Assembly (NCBI GenBank): GCA_040376705.1
Contig: JBEIQE010000011.1
Span: 1 to 64,000, forward strand
Direction: 5' to 3'
DNA: 64,000 nucleotides
Origin: JBEIQE01 sp040376705
Lineage (GTDB): Bacteria > Pseudomonadota > Alphaproteobacteria > UBA2400
Shown here: piece by piece, positions 7,861 through 16,185 of the stretch
How positions within the stretch are numbered: the first letter of the stretch is position 1
How the letters are laid out: each line of letters begins with the position of its first letter
Position numbers and translations under genes: made by a program
The notes under the pieces: model-generated
Database searches by the model: none
What the model was told of the DNA's origin: nothing
What the model saw: only the letters and a program-made list of their open reading frames with translations

Positions 7861-10118
7861 GGGTGCACCATGCACAAAATATAAAGGGGCGTATTGCAGG
7901 AGGCGTTACCGGTAAAACGTGCATTGCCATATGCAGCGGGGCTGCCTGCCGTCGTGTTTTCACCACTACTACTACTCCCCCAATTACTGCAATAGCCAGT
8001 GCAGCAACCATTGGTACCAGCATAGTTGGTTGAATAATCACGACTGCCCATCCAGAACTTGATGGCAGTACCAAAATAATTCTGCGCCGACCATGGCGAT
8101 GGGTTACCCGGTCCGCGACCGGTGCCATCAGATGTAAAGGGTGCTCCACCGACATCTGTACGCCCGGCACGGGCGAAATAGTAAGTGGTATTGGGCAGGA
8201 AGTTGTTATTAACGCCTGAAGTCGTGAGGTAAGCCCGCACCTTGCTGGCGACCAGCTGGCCACGGCTTGAGGCATCGGCCTTGCCCATCCAGTCATTGGC
8301 TGTTACCTCGTTAAGGCAATAGGCGTTAGCGCCCGCGAGACCTCCGAGATTGGCATTACGGGTACTGCTGCTCATCACGAAAAAGCCACTACCCACAGGG
8401 GTTGAAACACTACTGCCACCCTCGAGCACCATGTTGATCCAGTAACCATCTGGGTGGCACATCTCGAAGGTATCCATCGAAATGTTATAGCGCATCGCAC
8501 CAATATGGCTGGCATCACAGGTTGGGCGCTGGGCAGATGTACCCACTGCCAGACGGGCGCTATCGGTCTTGGTGCCAATATCAAAAGACACACCGGTCGT
8601 ACCAGTAGTCTGGTCGATGGTGAAGGCATTATAGGTGCCCTGTACCAACCCGTAGTAAATGAGGTCACCGATATTGATCTCGCTGTTGGTCGTTGCTGTA
8701 CGTGCATTCACCCCAGCGCCTATAAGCACATTACTATTGCCGGTCGTGATATTGTAACCCGCGCGATAGCCAAGGGCGGTGTTGTTCAACCCGACCAGAT
8801 TGCTGGATGAACTCAGACTGTACAAAGCCTCATACCCCAAGGCGCTGTTGTTGGAAGCGTAGTTACCGCCATTGAATGACGGGATGATATAGGCACCGAA
8901 CAGTGTATTGGCATTACCCTGCTGGCGGCCACCGCCACGCATGCTATAGCGACCAACCACTGTATTCTGCTGCCCTGTATTGGCAGCAAGGCTGGATGTG
9001 CCGCGTAACGCTTCTGAGCCAATAGCAGTATTATATTGCCGGTTATAACCATACAGCATGGCCCTGTAACCAACCGCTGTATTGCCTGCCTCAGAGCCAA
9101 CTTGGCTAAATACTTCGCTACCGATACCTGTATTGAAATGCTGATTAGTGCCACCGGAATTATTGCGCAACACGCCATAACCAATACCGGCGTTATTTGT
9201 TGCATTCGTGATCATGCGCAGCGTATGCGCGCCAAAGGCCGTATTAGCTCCGCCCGAGGTCATGATGGACATGGCAGAATAACCAAAACCGGTACTACCT
9301 GCAGATGACGTAACAACACTCCCCACACCCTGCCCCATGAACACATTATACAGCGAGGCGTAATTGGTGATGCCGTCATCCAGCGCATCGATTGAATCGC
9401 GAGGGGGAGGCGCAGCCGCCGTGCCGCCAGACGGCGCAAGACTGACCATCACTGCCATATGCCCTGCCTGCGCTATGTTGCCGATATCGGTCCAGCCTGC
9501 TTCAGTGAGATCGAGGGTCCAGCCGCCTGCAGTACCGCGCGCTGTAGTTGCTGCAGCTGGAGGGGCGGGATTGCTATCGTCATACAAAAAGCCGCCGGGC
9601 GCGCCCATGCCGCTGGCCAGCTTGGCCCCCAGCGTATCGCTGATCTCGCTGCCACCGGTGCTTACCAGCAGCGCAGTCAGGCGGTCGCCGGTATCGGCCA
9701 CACCCAGGGTGCCACCATCTTCGCGCCGTACAAACAGGGCATAGCTCTGGCCGTAGCTGTTGATGTTAACAAAGTCGGACGGTAGATAGCCCGCGCTCTG
9801 CACGCTATCGGCGGTATCGCCGGTATCAGCATCGGTAATCTTCACGCGGGCAAGGTCGTTGAGCGCGGCCAGCTCCGGCAGGTCGAGCAACACCCCGCGC
9901 TGGCCCTTTACATAGTCCTGCGCGGCCACGGCCACTGTCATGGTTTTGGTAATCAGCACACCCGCTTCGCGGTTCTGGCCGGCAATGCCTGTGAGCTGCC
10001 AGAGCGAGGCAAACAAAAGACCTGAGATGCTGAGAGCAATGGTCACTTCGAGCAGCGAGAAGCCGCGCGATGCGTTAAGATGCGCTTGCGCGCACCTATT
10101 GCCCATTGGGCTAAGCAT
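7857..10118 (-). CDS. Giant PilV-like prepilin adhesin (first gene of operon)
   Basis: 753 residues. Leader of 19 residues ending SRG, then FSLLEVTIALSISG (prepilin signal with Glu at +5). PilV/shufflon-type constant region at roughly 20-240 (GYLPSDFVNINSYGQSYALF, LLVSTGGSEI). NTAFGAHTL / NSALGYEAL type repeats at roughly 265-500. AVGTSAQRP tail-fibre motif near 530. A Cys-rich DUF1554-like tip from about 600 to the end, where GFFVMSSSTRNANLGG replaces the version in the two downstream genes and the terminus is ILCMVHP. First gene of a three-gene coupled operon; its promoter must lie in 10119-10346. No recombinase or inverted repeats of a shufflon were seen. Confidence 0.82.
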   Translation of the reverse strand: MLSPMGNRCAQAHLNASRGFSLLEVTIALSISGLLFASLWQLTGIAGQNREAGVLITKTMTVAVAAQDYVKGQRGVLLDLPELAALNDLARVKITDADTGDTADSVQSAGYLPSDFVNINSYGQSYALFVRREDGGTLGVADTGDRLTALLVSTGGSEISDTLGAKLASGMGAPGGFLYDDSNPAPPAAATTARGTAGGWTLDLTEAGWTDIGNIAQAGHMAVMVSLAPSGGTAAAPPPRDSIDALDDGITNYASLYNVFMGQGVGSVVTSSAGSTGFGYSAMSIMTSGGANTAFGAHTLRMITNATNNAGIGYGVLRNNSGGTNQHFNTGIGSEVFSQVGSEAGNTAVGYRAMLYGYNRQYNTAIGSEALRGTSSLAANTGQQNTVVGRYSMRGGGRQQGNANTLFGAYIIPSFNGGNYASNNSALGYEALYSLSSSSNLVGLNNTALGYRAGYNITTGNSNVLIGAGVNARTATTNSEINIGDLIYYGLVQGTYNAFTIDQTTGTTGVSFDIGTKTDSARLAVGTSAQRPTCDASHIGAMRYNISMDTFEMCHPDGYWINMVLEGGSSVSTPVGSGFFVMSSSTRNANLGGLAGANAYCLNEVTANDWMGKADASSRGQLVASKVRAYLTTSGVNNNFLPNTTYYFARAGRTDVGGAPFTSDGTGRGPGNPSPWSAQNYFGTAIKFWMGSRDYSTNYAGTNGCCTGYCSNWGSSSSGENTTAGSPAAYGNARFTGNASCNTPLYILCMVHP

Positions 10119-10346
10119 AATCAGAACCTCCGCAGGTACACCAGCCTGACCAAGCGGAAGATACTACGGACAATACCGCAGCGGAAAACCGTTGGCTGCC
10201 CCAGTACCTTAGTGCGTCTTTTACATACGCTACTACTTTAACTTTAGATCTTGAGGCCGAAAAAGTCAATTAATCAAACAGCTTGCGCGTAAAATGCACA
10301 TTGCTATGGTTATTTTCCATTTACCCTGTTTGAGGATTTAGGGCGC

Positions 10347-10649
10347 ATGACTACCCCCGTTTCAGCCACCCCCAGCGGCCCGCTTGGCCCCCTGCGCCAG
10401 CAAATCAACGCGCTTGATGACCAGATCGTCAAACTGCTGGCCCAGCGCTATGCCTTGCTGCCTGAGGTAGTGAAGGTGAAGGCCGCCAACAACATCCCCC
10501 ACCGGGTTGAGGCGCGGGTAAAAGAGGTGATCGAGCGCAACGTGCAGCACGGTGCCAGCCTGGGCCTGCCTGAGCAGATGGTGCGCGAAGTCTATGAAGC
10601 GATAATCGAGGCCGCCCACCGCTTCGAACACCAATTCCTTGAAAAGTAA
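10347..10649 (+). CDS. aroQ: Chorismate mutase, AroQ type
   Basis: 100 residues, all-helical, with the AroQ pattern: LRQQINALDDQIVKLLAQR at the N-terminus (catalytic Arg and ALD segment), a Lys-rich second helix and a C-terminal EAIIEAAHRFE helix. It converts chorismate to prephenate in Phe/Tyr synthesis; related isochorismate pyruvate lyases cannot be excluded from sequence alone. It is monofunctional, not fused to prephenate dehydratase. It lies divergent from the giant adhesin operon and just upstream of the DUF3576 lipoprotein gene, possibly co-transcribed. Confidence 0.85.
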   Translation: MTTPVSATPSGPLGPLRQQINALDDQIVKLLAQRYALLPEVVKVKAANNIPHRVEARVKEVIERNVQHGASLGLPEQMVREVYEAIIEAAHRFEHQFLEK

Positions 10650-10731
10650 CAGTTTTGCATGCGACACCGACCGGATTGATTTATCCGGCAAACCCCGCTT
10701 AACTCCGCTCAATTCTTATGGAGACAAATTG

Positions 10732-11271
10732 ATGACCCGCCCCACTACCTACTCGTTGCTGCGTCCTTTTGCTTTTGCCCTTCTGGCTACCACCATGCTG
10801 TCGGCCTGCTCGGGCGTTGAGAGCAAGGCTGAGTATCCGGATGCCGACCGCGACCGTCTCTACCGCTATGGCAGTCTGGCCGGCGGCGAAGGTGGTTTCG
10901 ATATTCTCGGCAACAAGGGTCGCCGCGATAACTCCGAGAACACCGGTATTGGCGTCAACTCCTTCCTGTGGCGCGCTGCGCTCGATACTGTTTCCTTCAT
11001 GCCGCTGGCATCGGCCGATCCGTTTGGCGGCGTGATCATCACCGATTGGTACCAGTCGCCCACCACCGCAGGTGAGCGCACCAAGGCACAGGTTTATGTG
11101 CTGTCGCGCGAGTTGCGTGCCGATGCGATCAAGGCCACCATCTTCCGTCAGGTGCAGGACAGCCGCGGTAACTGGAAAGATGCGCCGGTTGCCGAAGACA
11201 GTGCCCGCAAGCTGGAAGACGCAATGCTGACGCGCGCGCGCCAGATCCGTCAGGCCAATATCGGTTCGTGA
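10732..11271 (+). CDS. DUF3576-family outer-membrane lipoprotein
   Basis: 179 residues. ATG at 10732 follows TATGGAGACAAATTG, a good ribosome-binding site; a longer frame from 10639 overlaps the previous gene and lacks one. A type II signal peptide ends in a lipobox (MLSAC). The rest (GIGVNSFLWRAALDTVSFMPLASADPFGGVIITDWY) matches the alphaproteobacterial DUF3576 family of unknown function. In relatives, as I recall, this gene precedes leuS-lptE-holA; here leuS is absent and other genes fill the interval. The stop overlaps the GTG of the next gene. Confidence 0.85.
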   Translation: MTRPTTYSLLRPFAFALLATTMLSACSGVESKAEYPDADRDRLYRYGSLAGGEGGFDILGNKGRRDNSENTGIGVNSFLWRAALDTVSFMPLASADPFGGVIITDWYQSPTTAGERTKAQVYVLSRELRADAIKATIFRQVQDSRGNWKDAPVAEDSARKLEDAMLTRARQIRQANIGS

Positions 11272-11840
11272 GTACGCCCGAGGTCATCGAACTCATCCTC
11301 TTCTGGACTGCTGTTTGCCTGATCTCGGTTGATGCGTATTTCATTTTCTTTCATGGCGGGGTGCCCAATATCCGCACGGCACCCGCCATTCGTGCCCATA
11401 TCATAAACCTGCTCAAGCAAGACTACGCTGCGCATGGCCATGCCGGTTATACGGTAGTGGATGTCGGCTCGGGCAATGGCCTGTTCACGCGCGAAATCGC
11501 CAAGGCCCTGCCTCAGGCCAAAGTGGTGGGCATCGAGATAGCGCCACAATCAGTCTATTGGGCCAATTTGTTTAAACGCAAACAGCACCTCACTAACCTT
11601 GAGTATGTTCGGCAGGATTTTTTTAAGTACGATTTTGCCAAGTCTGATGCGGTTGTCATGTTCCTTATACCCGCCGTATTGGGTGCCTTGGGCCGCAAAC
11701 TGCTGGCCGAGGCGAAACCCGGCGCACTTATCACCTCAAACAAGTTCAAACTTGGTGGCGATTGGCCTGCACCACAAGAAGCGCAGATCCCGACGCGTTA
11801 TCTGCACCAAGGCAAACTGTATATTTACCGTAAGGCCTAA
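11268..11840 (+). CDS. Membrane-anchored class I SAM-dependent methyltransferase
   Basis: 190 residues. An N-terminal hydrophobic segment (LILFWTAVCLISVDAYFIFF) anchors a Rossmann methyltransferase domain whose SAM loop reads VVDVGSGNGLFT, followed by VVGIEIAP (acidic ribose-binding position). Architecture resembles single-pass FAM173-like lysine methyltransferases, but the substrate cannot be told. The GTG start overlaps the TGA of the DUF3576 lipoprotein gene (GTGA), indicating translational coupling. Confidence 0.75.
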   Translation: MSTPEVIELILFWTAVCLISVDAYFIFFHGGVPNIRTAPAIRAHIINLLKQDYAAHGHAGYTVVDVGSGNGLFTREIAKALPQAKVVGIEIAPQSVYWANLFKRKQHLTNLEYVRQDFFKYDFAKSDAVVMFLIPAVLGALGRKLLAEAKPGALITSNKFKLGGDWPAPQEAQIPTRYLHQGKLYIYRKA

Positions 11841-11951
11841 AACAGCGCTTATTGTGTAATTTGTGTTGGATCACACGAGGGCCAAATATAATCAACTATA
11901 CTTAGAATTGCCTGCTACCTATGCTAAGTATAATAACAAATTTTAAACCAC

Positions 11952-11972
11952 GGGGGTTCAGGACAGCAGCTG
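11952..11972 (+). promoter_or_regulatory. Shine-Dalgarno-like motif and CTG start of pilin C
   Basis: GGGGGTTCAG, then 8 nt, then CTGCAG. AGGA sits 6 nt before the CTG. The same GGGGGTTMAG-N8-CTGCA arrangement precedes two other pilin genes (23964-23984 and 49065-49085). Confidence 0.6.
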
Positions 11973-12512
11973 CAGCGGGGAACGCGCCATATAGCCAGTC
12001 GTGGCTTCAACCTCGTTGAAGCAGCTATTGTGCTAGGTGTTGTCGGGCTGGTGATTGGCGGTATCTGGATTGCGGCAAGCGCCGTTTCGGCAAACTATAA
12101 ACTGGCAGAAATGACCAAGGGCATTGGTTTTGCCAATGAGCGCTTGCGCCAGCTGGCGCCCACGCTTGGCTCGGCACCCGTTACCCTTATCGACTGGCCC
12201 ACGCGAACCGGCCCTGGCATCAGCATGGGTATTCTGCCCAACGACTGGATCAGCTCTGGTGTTGTGGTGCCGCCATTCAGCGAGATCCAGCAATTTGGCA
12301 TTACCTACAACGGGAACGGGGGGTTCCAATACATCATCGGTAATGTCAGCGCCGAAAACTGTAAGTATCTGCTACCCAAACTCGCATACTCACTTAAGCT
12401 CAGTGGCACCATCTCGCCAGCGGGTGCTTCATGGAACCCCACACGCACCATGGCCGAAACCATTGGCTACTGCGGCAGTAATAACACCATGTATGTTGCG
12501 GTTGACGGCTGA
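11970..12512 (+). CDS. Type IVb-like prepilin (family member C), apparent CTG start
   Basis: 180 residues if CTG at 11970 initiates. No ATG, GTG or TTG lies in frame between the TAA at 11934 and the prepilin signal; a GTG inside the helix (12030) would destroy it. The leader would be (M)QRGTRHIASRG before FNLVEAAIVLGVVG with Glu at +5. The head has ILPNDWISSG and later paired Cys (ENCKYLL ... GYCGS), as in type IVb pilins. An ATG at 11921 is open only in another frame and ends at the signal. Either CTG is used, or this is a start-defective gene; sibling genes support CTG. Confidence 0.7.
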   Translation: MQRGTRHIASRGFNLVEAAIVLGVVGLVIGGIWIAASAVSANYKLAEMTKGIGFANERLRQLAPTLGSAPVTLIDWPTRTGPGISMGILPNDWISSGVVVPPFSEIQQFGITYNGNGGFQYIIGNVSAENCKYLLPKLAYSLKLSGTISPAGASWNPTRTMAETIGYCGSNNTMYVAVDG

Positions 12513-12641
12513 TTTGTTGCGTTGCTGATGCATAGCACCACCGCATCTAAACTCTATAACAACATCTGTTCAGACTTAAAATGTATACGCTCACATGTTA
12601 GGATGCCGTCTCTTAATAGTGTATATTTCATAGGCGTGTTC

Positions 12642-13352
12642 ATGACCTCACTCACCCTTATTACCAGTGCACAGAAGCTCTCGAAAGCGGTTGATCGCCT
12701 CAAGTTTTCGGCCCCCGTCACGCATGTCTACAACCCGCTCGATTACGCATGGCCCATGCACAAGCTGTATCTCGAGCGTTATGGCACAGGCCGCACGCGC
12801 GTGATTTTTCTGGGTATGAACCCCGGGCCCTTTGGTATGGTACAAACCGGTATTCCGTTTGGCGAAATTGCTGCCGTGCGCGATTTTTTGAAGCTCGATG
12901 CCCCCGTACATAAGCCAAAACACGAAACACCCCTGCGCCCGATTGAGGGCATGGTGTGCAAGCGCGCCGAGGTGAGTGGCGCACGTCTGTGGGGCCTGTT
13001 CAAGGAGCAGCACAAAACCGCTGATGCTTTTTTCAAACACCATTTTGTGGCCAACTACTGCCCGCTCGCGTTTCTTGAGAATGCCCGCAACGTCACACCC
13101 GATAAACTGGTAAAGGCTGAGCGCATACCGCTGGATGATCTATGCAATCAGCATCTGGTTGAGATGGCCGAGATCATGCAGCCAGAGTGGATTATCGGTA
13201 TCGGCAAATATGCCCGTAAACAGGCCGAAACCGCGCTTAAGGGGCATAACATCAAATTCGGGGATATTCTGCATCCCTCGCCCGCCTCGCCCGCCGCCAA
13301 CAAAGGCTGGGCACCTCTTGCCTTAAATCAGCTTCAGCAACTTGGGCTTTGA
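12642..13352 (+). CDS. SMUG1-type uracil-DNA glycosylase
   Basis: 236 residues. The SMUG1 signature is clear: FLGMNPGPFGMVQTGIPFGE (active-site Asn in GMNPGPFGM) and the C-terminal HPSPASPAANKGW containing the catalytic/intercalation His loop. It removes uracil and oxidised pyrimidines from DNA in base-excision repair. ATG at 12642 is chosen because the upstream in-frame extension has no family similarity. SMUG1-type enzymes are less common in bacteria than UNG. It sits between two pilin genes in the space where leuS would be expected. Confidence 0.85.
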   Translation: MTSLTLITSAQKLSKAVDRLKFSAPVTHVYNPLDYAWPMHKLYLERYGTGRTRVIFLGMNPGPFGMVQTGIPFGEIAAVRDFLKLDAPVHKPKHETPLRPIEGMVCKRAEVSGARLWGLFKEQHKTADAFFKHHFVANYCPLAFLENARNVTPDKLVKAERIPLDDLCNQHLVEMAEIMQPEWIIGIGKYARKQAETALKGHNIKFGDILHPSPASPAANKGWAPLALNQLQQLGL

Positions 13353-13404
13353 TTCCGCAACTGCCGCGGTATATTATTTCAATATAGAGGTATATAGGTA
13401 GCTC

Positions 13405-13953
13405 ATGACAGCTGATTGCACACCCGCCCGCACTGCTTTAGCCCGCCTGCGCCGCGGCTTTAATCTGGTTGAGGCCGCAATTGTGCTGGGTGTTATTGGC
13501 TTGGTTATTGGCGGCATCTGGGTGGTGGCCAGCACCGTAACCGAGAACCAGCGTTTGAATCAGGCCGTTACCGGTGTTGAGAGCATGGTACGCCAATACC
13601 GTAACATCTATGCAGGGCAAGGACCTGCTTCCATTCAATGGGGAGCCAGCTGGGTGAACACCAACCTGTTTACTTTGCCCGCCGGCTGGACCCGGGGTGG
13701 CTATCCAACCAACCCATGGGGCAGCGGTGTTTATATAGATACCGGCGGCGGCAATATGGGCGGCTGCTGTGGCACCAATCCGGATATCGAGTTCTATTTC
13801 TACAACGTACCGCGAGCGCGCTGCATTAATCTGGCCATGGGCCTTTCCAAACTGCCCAATTATTATGATACGCCGTACACGCTTACGACCGCAAATACGC
13901 TGTGCAATCAGGCGGTCATGCCTCAGGTTGCTTTCCGTTACCGCATTTTCTAA
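13405..13953 (+). CDS. Type IVb-like prepilin (family member D)
   Basis: 182 residues. Leader of 18 residues ending LRRG, then FNLVEAAIVLGVIGLVIGG with Glu at +5. The head contains LPAGWTRGGYPTNPWGSG, the classic PilS/TcpA-like P...NPWG turn, then VPRARCINLAMGL and a second Cys (TLCNQ) before the last strand ending FRYRIF. An extra GGCCG loop adds a Cys pair. It lies between the uracil glycosylase and lptE. Confidence 0.87.
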   Translation: MTADCTPARTALARLRRGFNLVEAAIVLGVIGLVIGGIWVVASTVTENQRLNQAVTGVESMVRQYRNIYAGQGPASIQWGASWVNTNLFTLPAGWTRGGYPTNPWGSGVYIDTGGGNMGGCCGTNPDIEFYFYNVPRARCINLAMGLSKLPNYYDTPYTLTTANTLCNQAVMPQVAFRYRIF

Positions 13954-13990
13954 CGCTTGCCTCTGGCGGCTACTCAAGTATGGTGTGGGC

Positions 13991-14479
13991 ATGCGTTTTT
14001 CTGCCCTCTGCCTGCTTGTGCTGTCTCTCACTGCTTGTGGCTTCCGCCCGCTTTATGGCGAGAGCGCGCGTCCGGCCGAGCAGTTACTGGCGTCGGTCGC
14101 CATCGAGAATATCGAAGACCGCAGCGGCCAGCAGCTGCGCCTGCTGCTCACCGACCGCTTCTACAGCACCGCGCCGCAAAGCAGCACCAAGTACCGTCTG
14201 GCTGTGCGCTATGTTGCCAACAAGACCGAGCTGGGCATCAGGCGCGATGATGTGGCCACCCGTGCCCGCCTCACCCTGACCGGCTATTTCACCCTCACCC
14301 CGATGGACGGCAGTGAACCGTTTAGCGGCAGCGAGCGCAGCTTTGTAAGCTACAACATCCTGCTCGACCCCTATGCCACCAGCGCGGCCGAGCTGAATGC
14401 CACCGAGCGCGGCCTCACCCAGCTGGCCGATAACATGACCAACCGCATTGCGCTTTACCTTGCGGGACAAGAAAAATAA
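13991..14479 (+). CDS. lptE: LPS-assembly lipoprotein LptE
   Basis: 162 residues. Type II signal peptide MRFSALCLLVLSLTAC with lipobox LTAC, then GFRPLYG, the hallmark start of mature LptE. LptE plugs the LptD barrel and assists insertion of LPS into the outer membrane. ATG at 13991 is the only start giving a proper signal peptide. In alphaproteobacteria lptE normally abuts holA; here a pilin gene (14563-15159) is inserted between them. Confidence 0.88.
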   Translation: MRFSALCLLVLSLTACGFRPLYGESARPAEQLLASVAIENIEDRSGQQLRLLLTDRFYSTAPQSSTKYRLAVRYVANKTELGIRRDDVATRARLTLTGYFTLTPMDGSEPFSGSERSFVSYNILLDPYATSAAELNATERGLTQLADNMTNRIALYLAGQEK

Positions 14480-14562
14480 ACCCCACCCGCTCTTGTCTTG
14501 ATTGGCGCTGCGTCTCATCTCATTTTCAATCACCAAATTTATTCAAGCAGGGATTATAGCTA

Positions 14563-15159
14563 ATGCGTATTTACCAGTCTGGCCGGAGCATCAAGCGCCG
14601 CGGGTTCAATCTTGTTGAAGCAGCGATTGTGCTGGGCGTTGTCGGCCTTGTTATTGGCGGTATCTGGGTGGCCTCGGCCTCCTCGCGCGAGAATGAGCGT
14701 ATTACCCGCTCAACCAGCCAGATCATGCAGATTGCCACCAATCTGCGCACCCTGCTGCAGAATGAAAGCATCGGCTGGGGCTCTGATGTTTATAACAGTG
14801 ATGTAAACACCGGTTTTAATGAAACCGTTTTTCCGGGTGATGCGTTATCCGGCACTACACCGAAAAACCCCTGGGGCCTGCGCCTGACTGCGGGCGTGGT
14901 TGTTAATGGCACTGCTGCTGAATACATCCCGACAATTGAGATCGCCACCTATGTTCCGGATGTTGCCACCTGCAGCAAAGTTGCTGCCGGCCTTTATGCA
15001 GCGCTTAAAGGCGAGAAGAACCTTCTGGTTAACGTCGGCAGTGATGGCTACTTTGGCGTTGCTGACGATAACCCGCTTTCTGCTGTAGCTTTTTGTACCG
15101 AAGCTTATGACAACCGTAATGGTGAAATGCTCTATATCAACGCTTCCTTTGCGCTATAG
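14563..15159 (+). CDS. Type IVb-like prepilin (family member E), between lptE and holA
   Basis: 198 residues. Leader of 14 residues ending KRRG, then FNLVEAAIVLGVVGLVIGG with Glu at +5. The head has VFPGDALSGTTPKNPWG, the most typical type IVb pilin turn in the window, then VPDVATCSKVAAGL and a second Cys (AFCTEA) before the C-terminal strand. It ends only 9 bp before holA, so it may be co-transcribed with lptE and holA. Confidence 0.87.
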   Translation: MRIYQSGRSIKRRGFNLVEAAIVLGVVGLVIGGIWVASASSRENERITRSTSQIMQIATNLRTLLQNESIGWGSDVYNSDVNTGFNETVFPGDALSGTTPKNPWGLRLTAGVVVNGTAAEYIPTIEIATYVPDVATCSKVAAGLYAALKGEKNLLVNVGSDGYFGVADDNPLSAVAFCTEAYDNRNGEMLYINASFAL

Positions 15160-15168
15160 TCCATCGTC

Positions 15169-16182
15169 ATGCTGATCAAGAAAGCCGAACCGTTCCTTAA
15201 AGCTGTGCCGAAAGATATTCGTGCCGTGCTGCTGTTCGGGCCGGATGGCGGTTTGGTACGTGAACGCGGCCAGCAACTCGCCAAAAGCACTGTGCCGGAT
15301 ATTACTGATCCGTTTAATGTGAGCGACATCGCCGCCGATAGCCTGAAGAGCGACCCTGCCCGTCTGGCGGATGAAATGGGCGCGCAGTCCCTCATGGGCG
15401 GCCGCCGCCTGGTGCGCGTTAGGGATGCCGAAGATTCAACTGCTGCCGCGGTACAAAACCTGTTCGGCCAGCTGCCTGCGGGCGACTCCTTCCTCATCGT
15501 TGAGGCTGGCGACCTGCGCGGCACCTCGCCCCTGCGCAAAATGTTTGAAGGCGCCGAGATTGCCGCTGCCATTCCCTGCTATGAAGCCGATACGCGCGAT
15601 CTGGTACGCCTCGCGGCTGAAGCGTTTAAAGAGCACAAGATCAGCGCCTCAGCCGATGCGATTGCCCTGCTCGCCAACCTCATTGCGAGTGACCGCGGCG
15701 TCGCGCGGCAGGAAATCGAAAAGCTCATTACCTTAGCTGGCGAAGGCGGCAAACTCTCACTCGAGGACGTGGCCAAAGCGATTGGCGATTCAGCCACGCT
15801 GGATATGGATGACCCAGCCTGGGCTGCAGGCGATGGCAACTTTGAGGTTCTCGATCGCAGCCTCGAGCGCCTGTATGGCGATGGCATTAGCACTATTGCC
15901 ATCCTGCGCGCGGCGCAGCGCCACTTCACCAGGCTTTATGAAGTCGCCGCCAGCCCCGAGCCGATTGGAATTGCCATTAAAGGCCTGCGCCCGCCGGTAT
16001 TCTGGAAAGATACCGACCGCTTTGAGCGCCAGGCCAATATCTGGCGCCGTACGCAGCTGGAAGCCGTCCTGCAGCGCCTGCACCAAGCCGAGGCCGAGTG
16101 CAAATCGAGCGGCCTGCGCGATACCGCCATGTGCGCCCGCGCCCTGATGGCCATTGCCAGCATGGGCCGCAGGGCCTCTTGA
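15169..16182 (+). CDS. holA: DNA polymerase III subunit delta
   Basis: 337 residues, usual length for HolA. FGPDGGLVRERGQQLAK at the N-terminus and LMGGRRLVRVRDAED match the delta-subunit ATPase-fold domain, with the all-helical C-terminal collar domain after about residue 210. Delta is the wrench of the clamp loader that opens the beta clamp during replication. Start ATG at 15169 follows the pilin stop by 9 bp. Convergent with the small membrane-protein cluster downstream. Confidence 0.9.
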   Translation: MLIKKAEPFLKAVPKDIRAVLLFGPDGGLVRERGQQLAKSTVPDITDPFNVSDIAADSLKSDPARLADEMGAQSLMGGRRLVRVRDAEDSTAAAVQNLFGQLPAGDSFLIVEAGDLRGTSPLRKMFEGAEIAAAIPCYEADTRDLVRLAAEAFKEHKISASADAIALLANLIASDRGVARQEIEKLITLAGEGGKLSLEDVAKAIGDSATLDMDDPAWAAGDGNFEVLDRSLERLYGDGISTIAILRAAQRHFTRLYEVAASPEPIGIAIKGLRPPVFWKDTDRFERQANIWRRTQLEAVLQRLHQAEAECKSSGLRDTAMCARALMAIASMGRRAS

Positions 16183-16185
16183 TGT

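Noticed and set aside
3422..10118. Diversity-generating retroelement target proteins
   Set aside because: The lectin-like, variable C-termini invite this idea, but no reverse transcriptase, template repeat or adenine-biased differences between copies were seen in the window.
3422..10118. Active shufflon with invertible segments
   Set aside because: The genes are all in one orientation and complete. No short inverted repeats or Rci-type recombinase gene were found.
11921..12020. ATG at 11921 as start of pilin C
   Set aside because: It is in another frame and stops within the prepilin signal; a frameshift would be needed. The CTG explanation fits two sibling genes as well.
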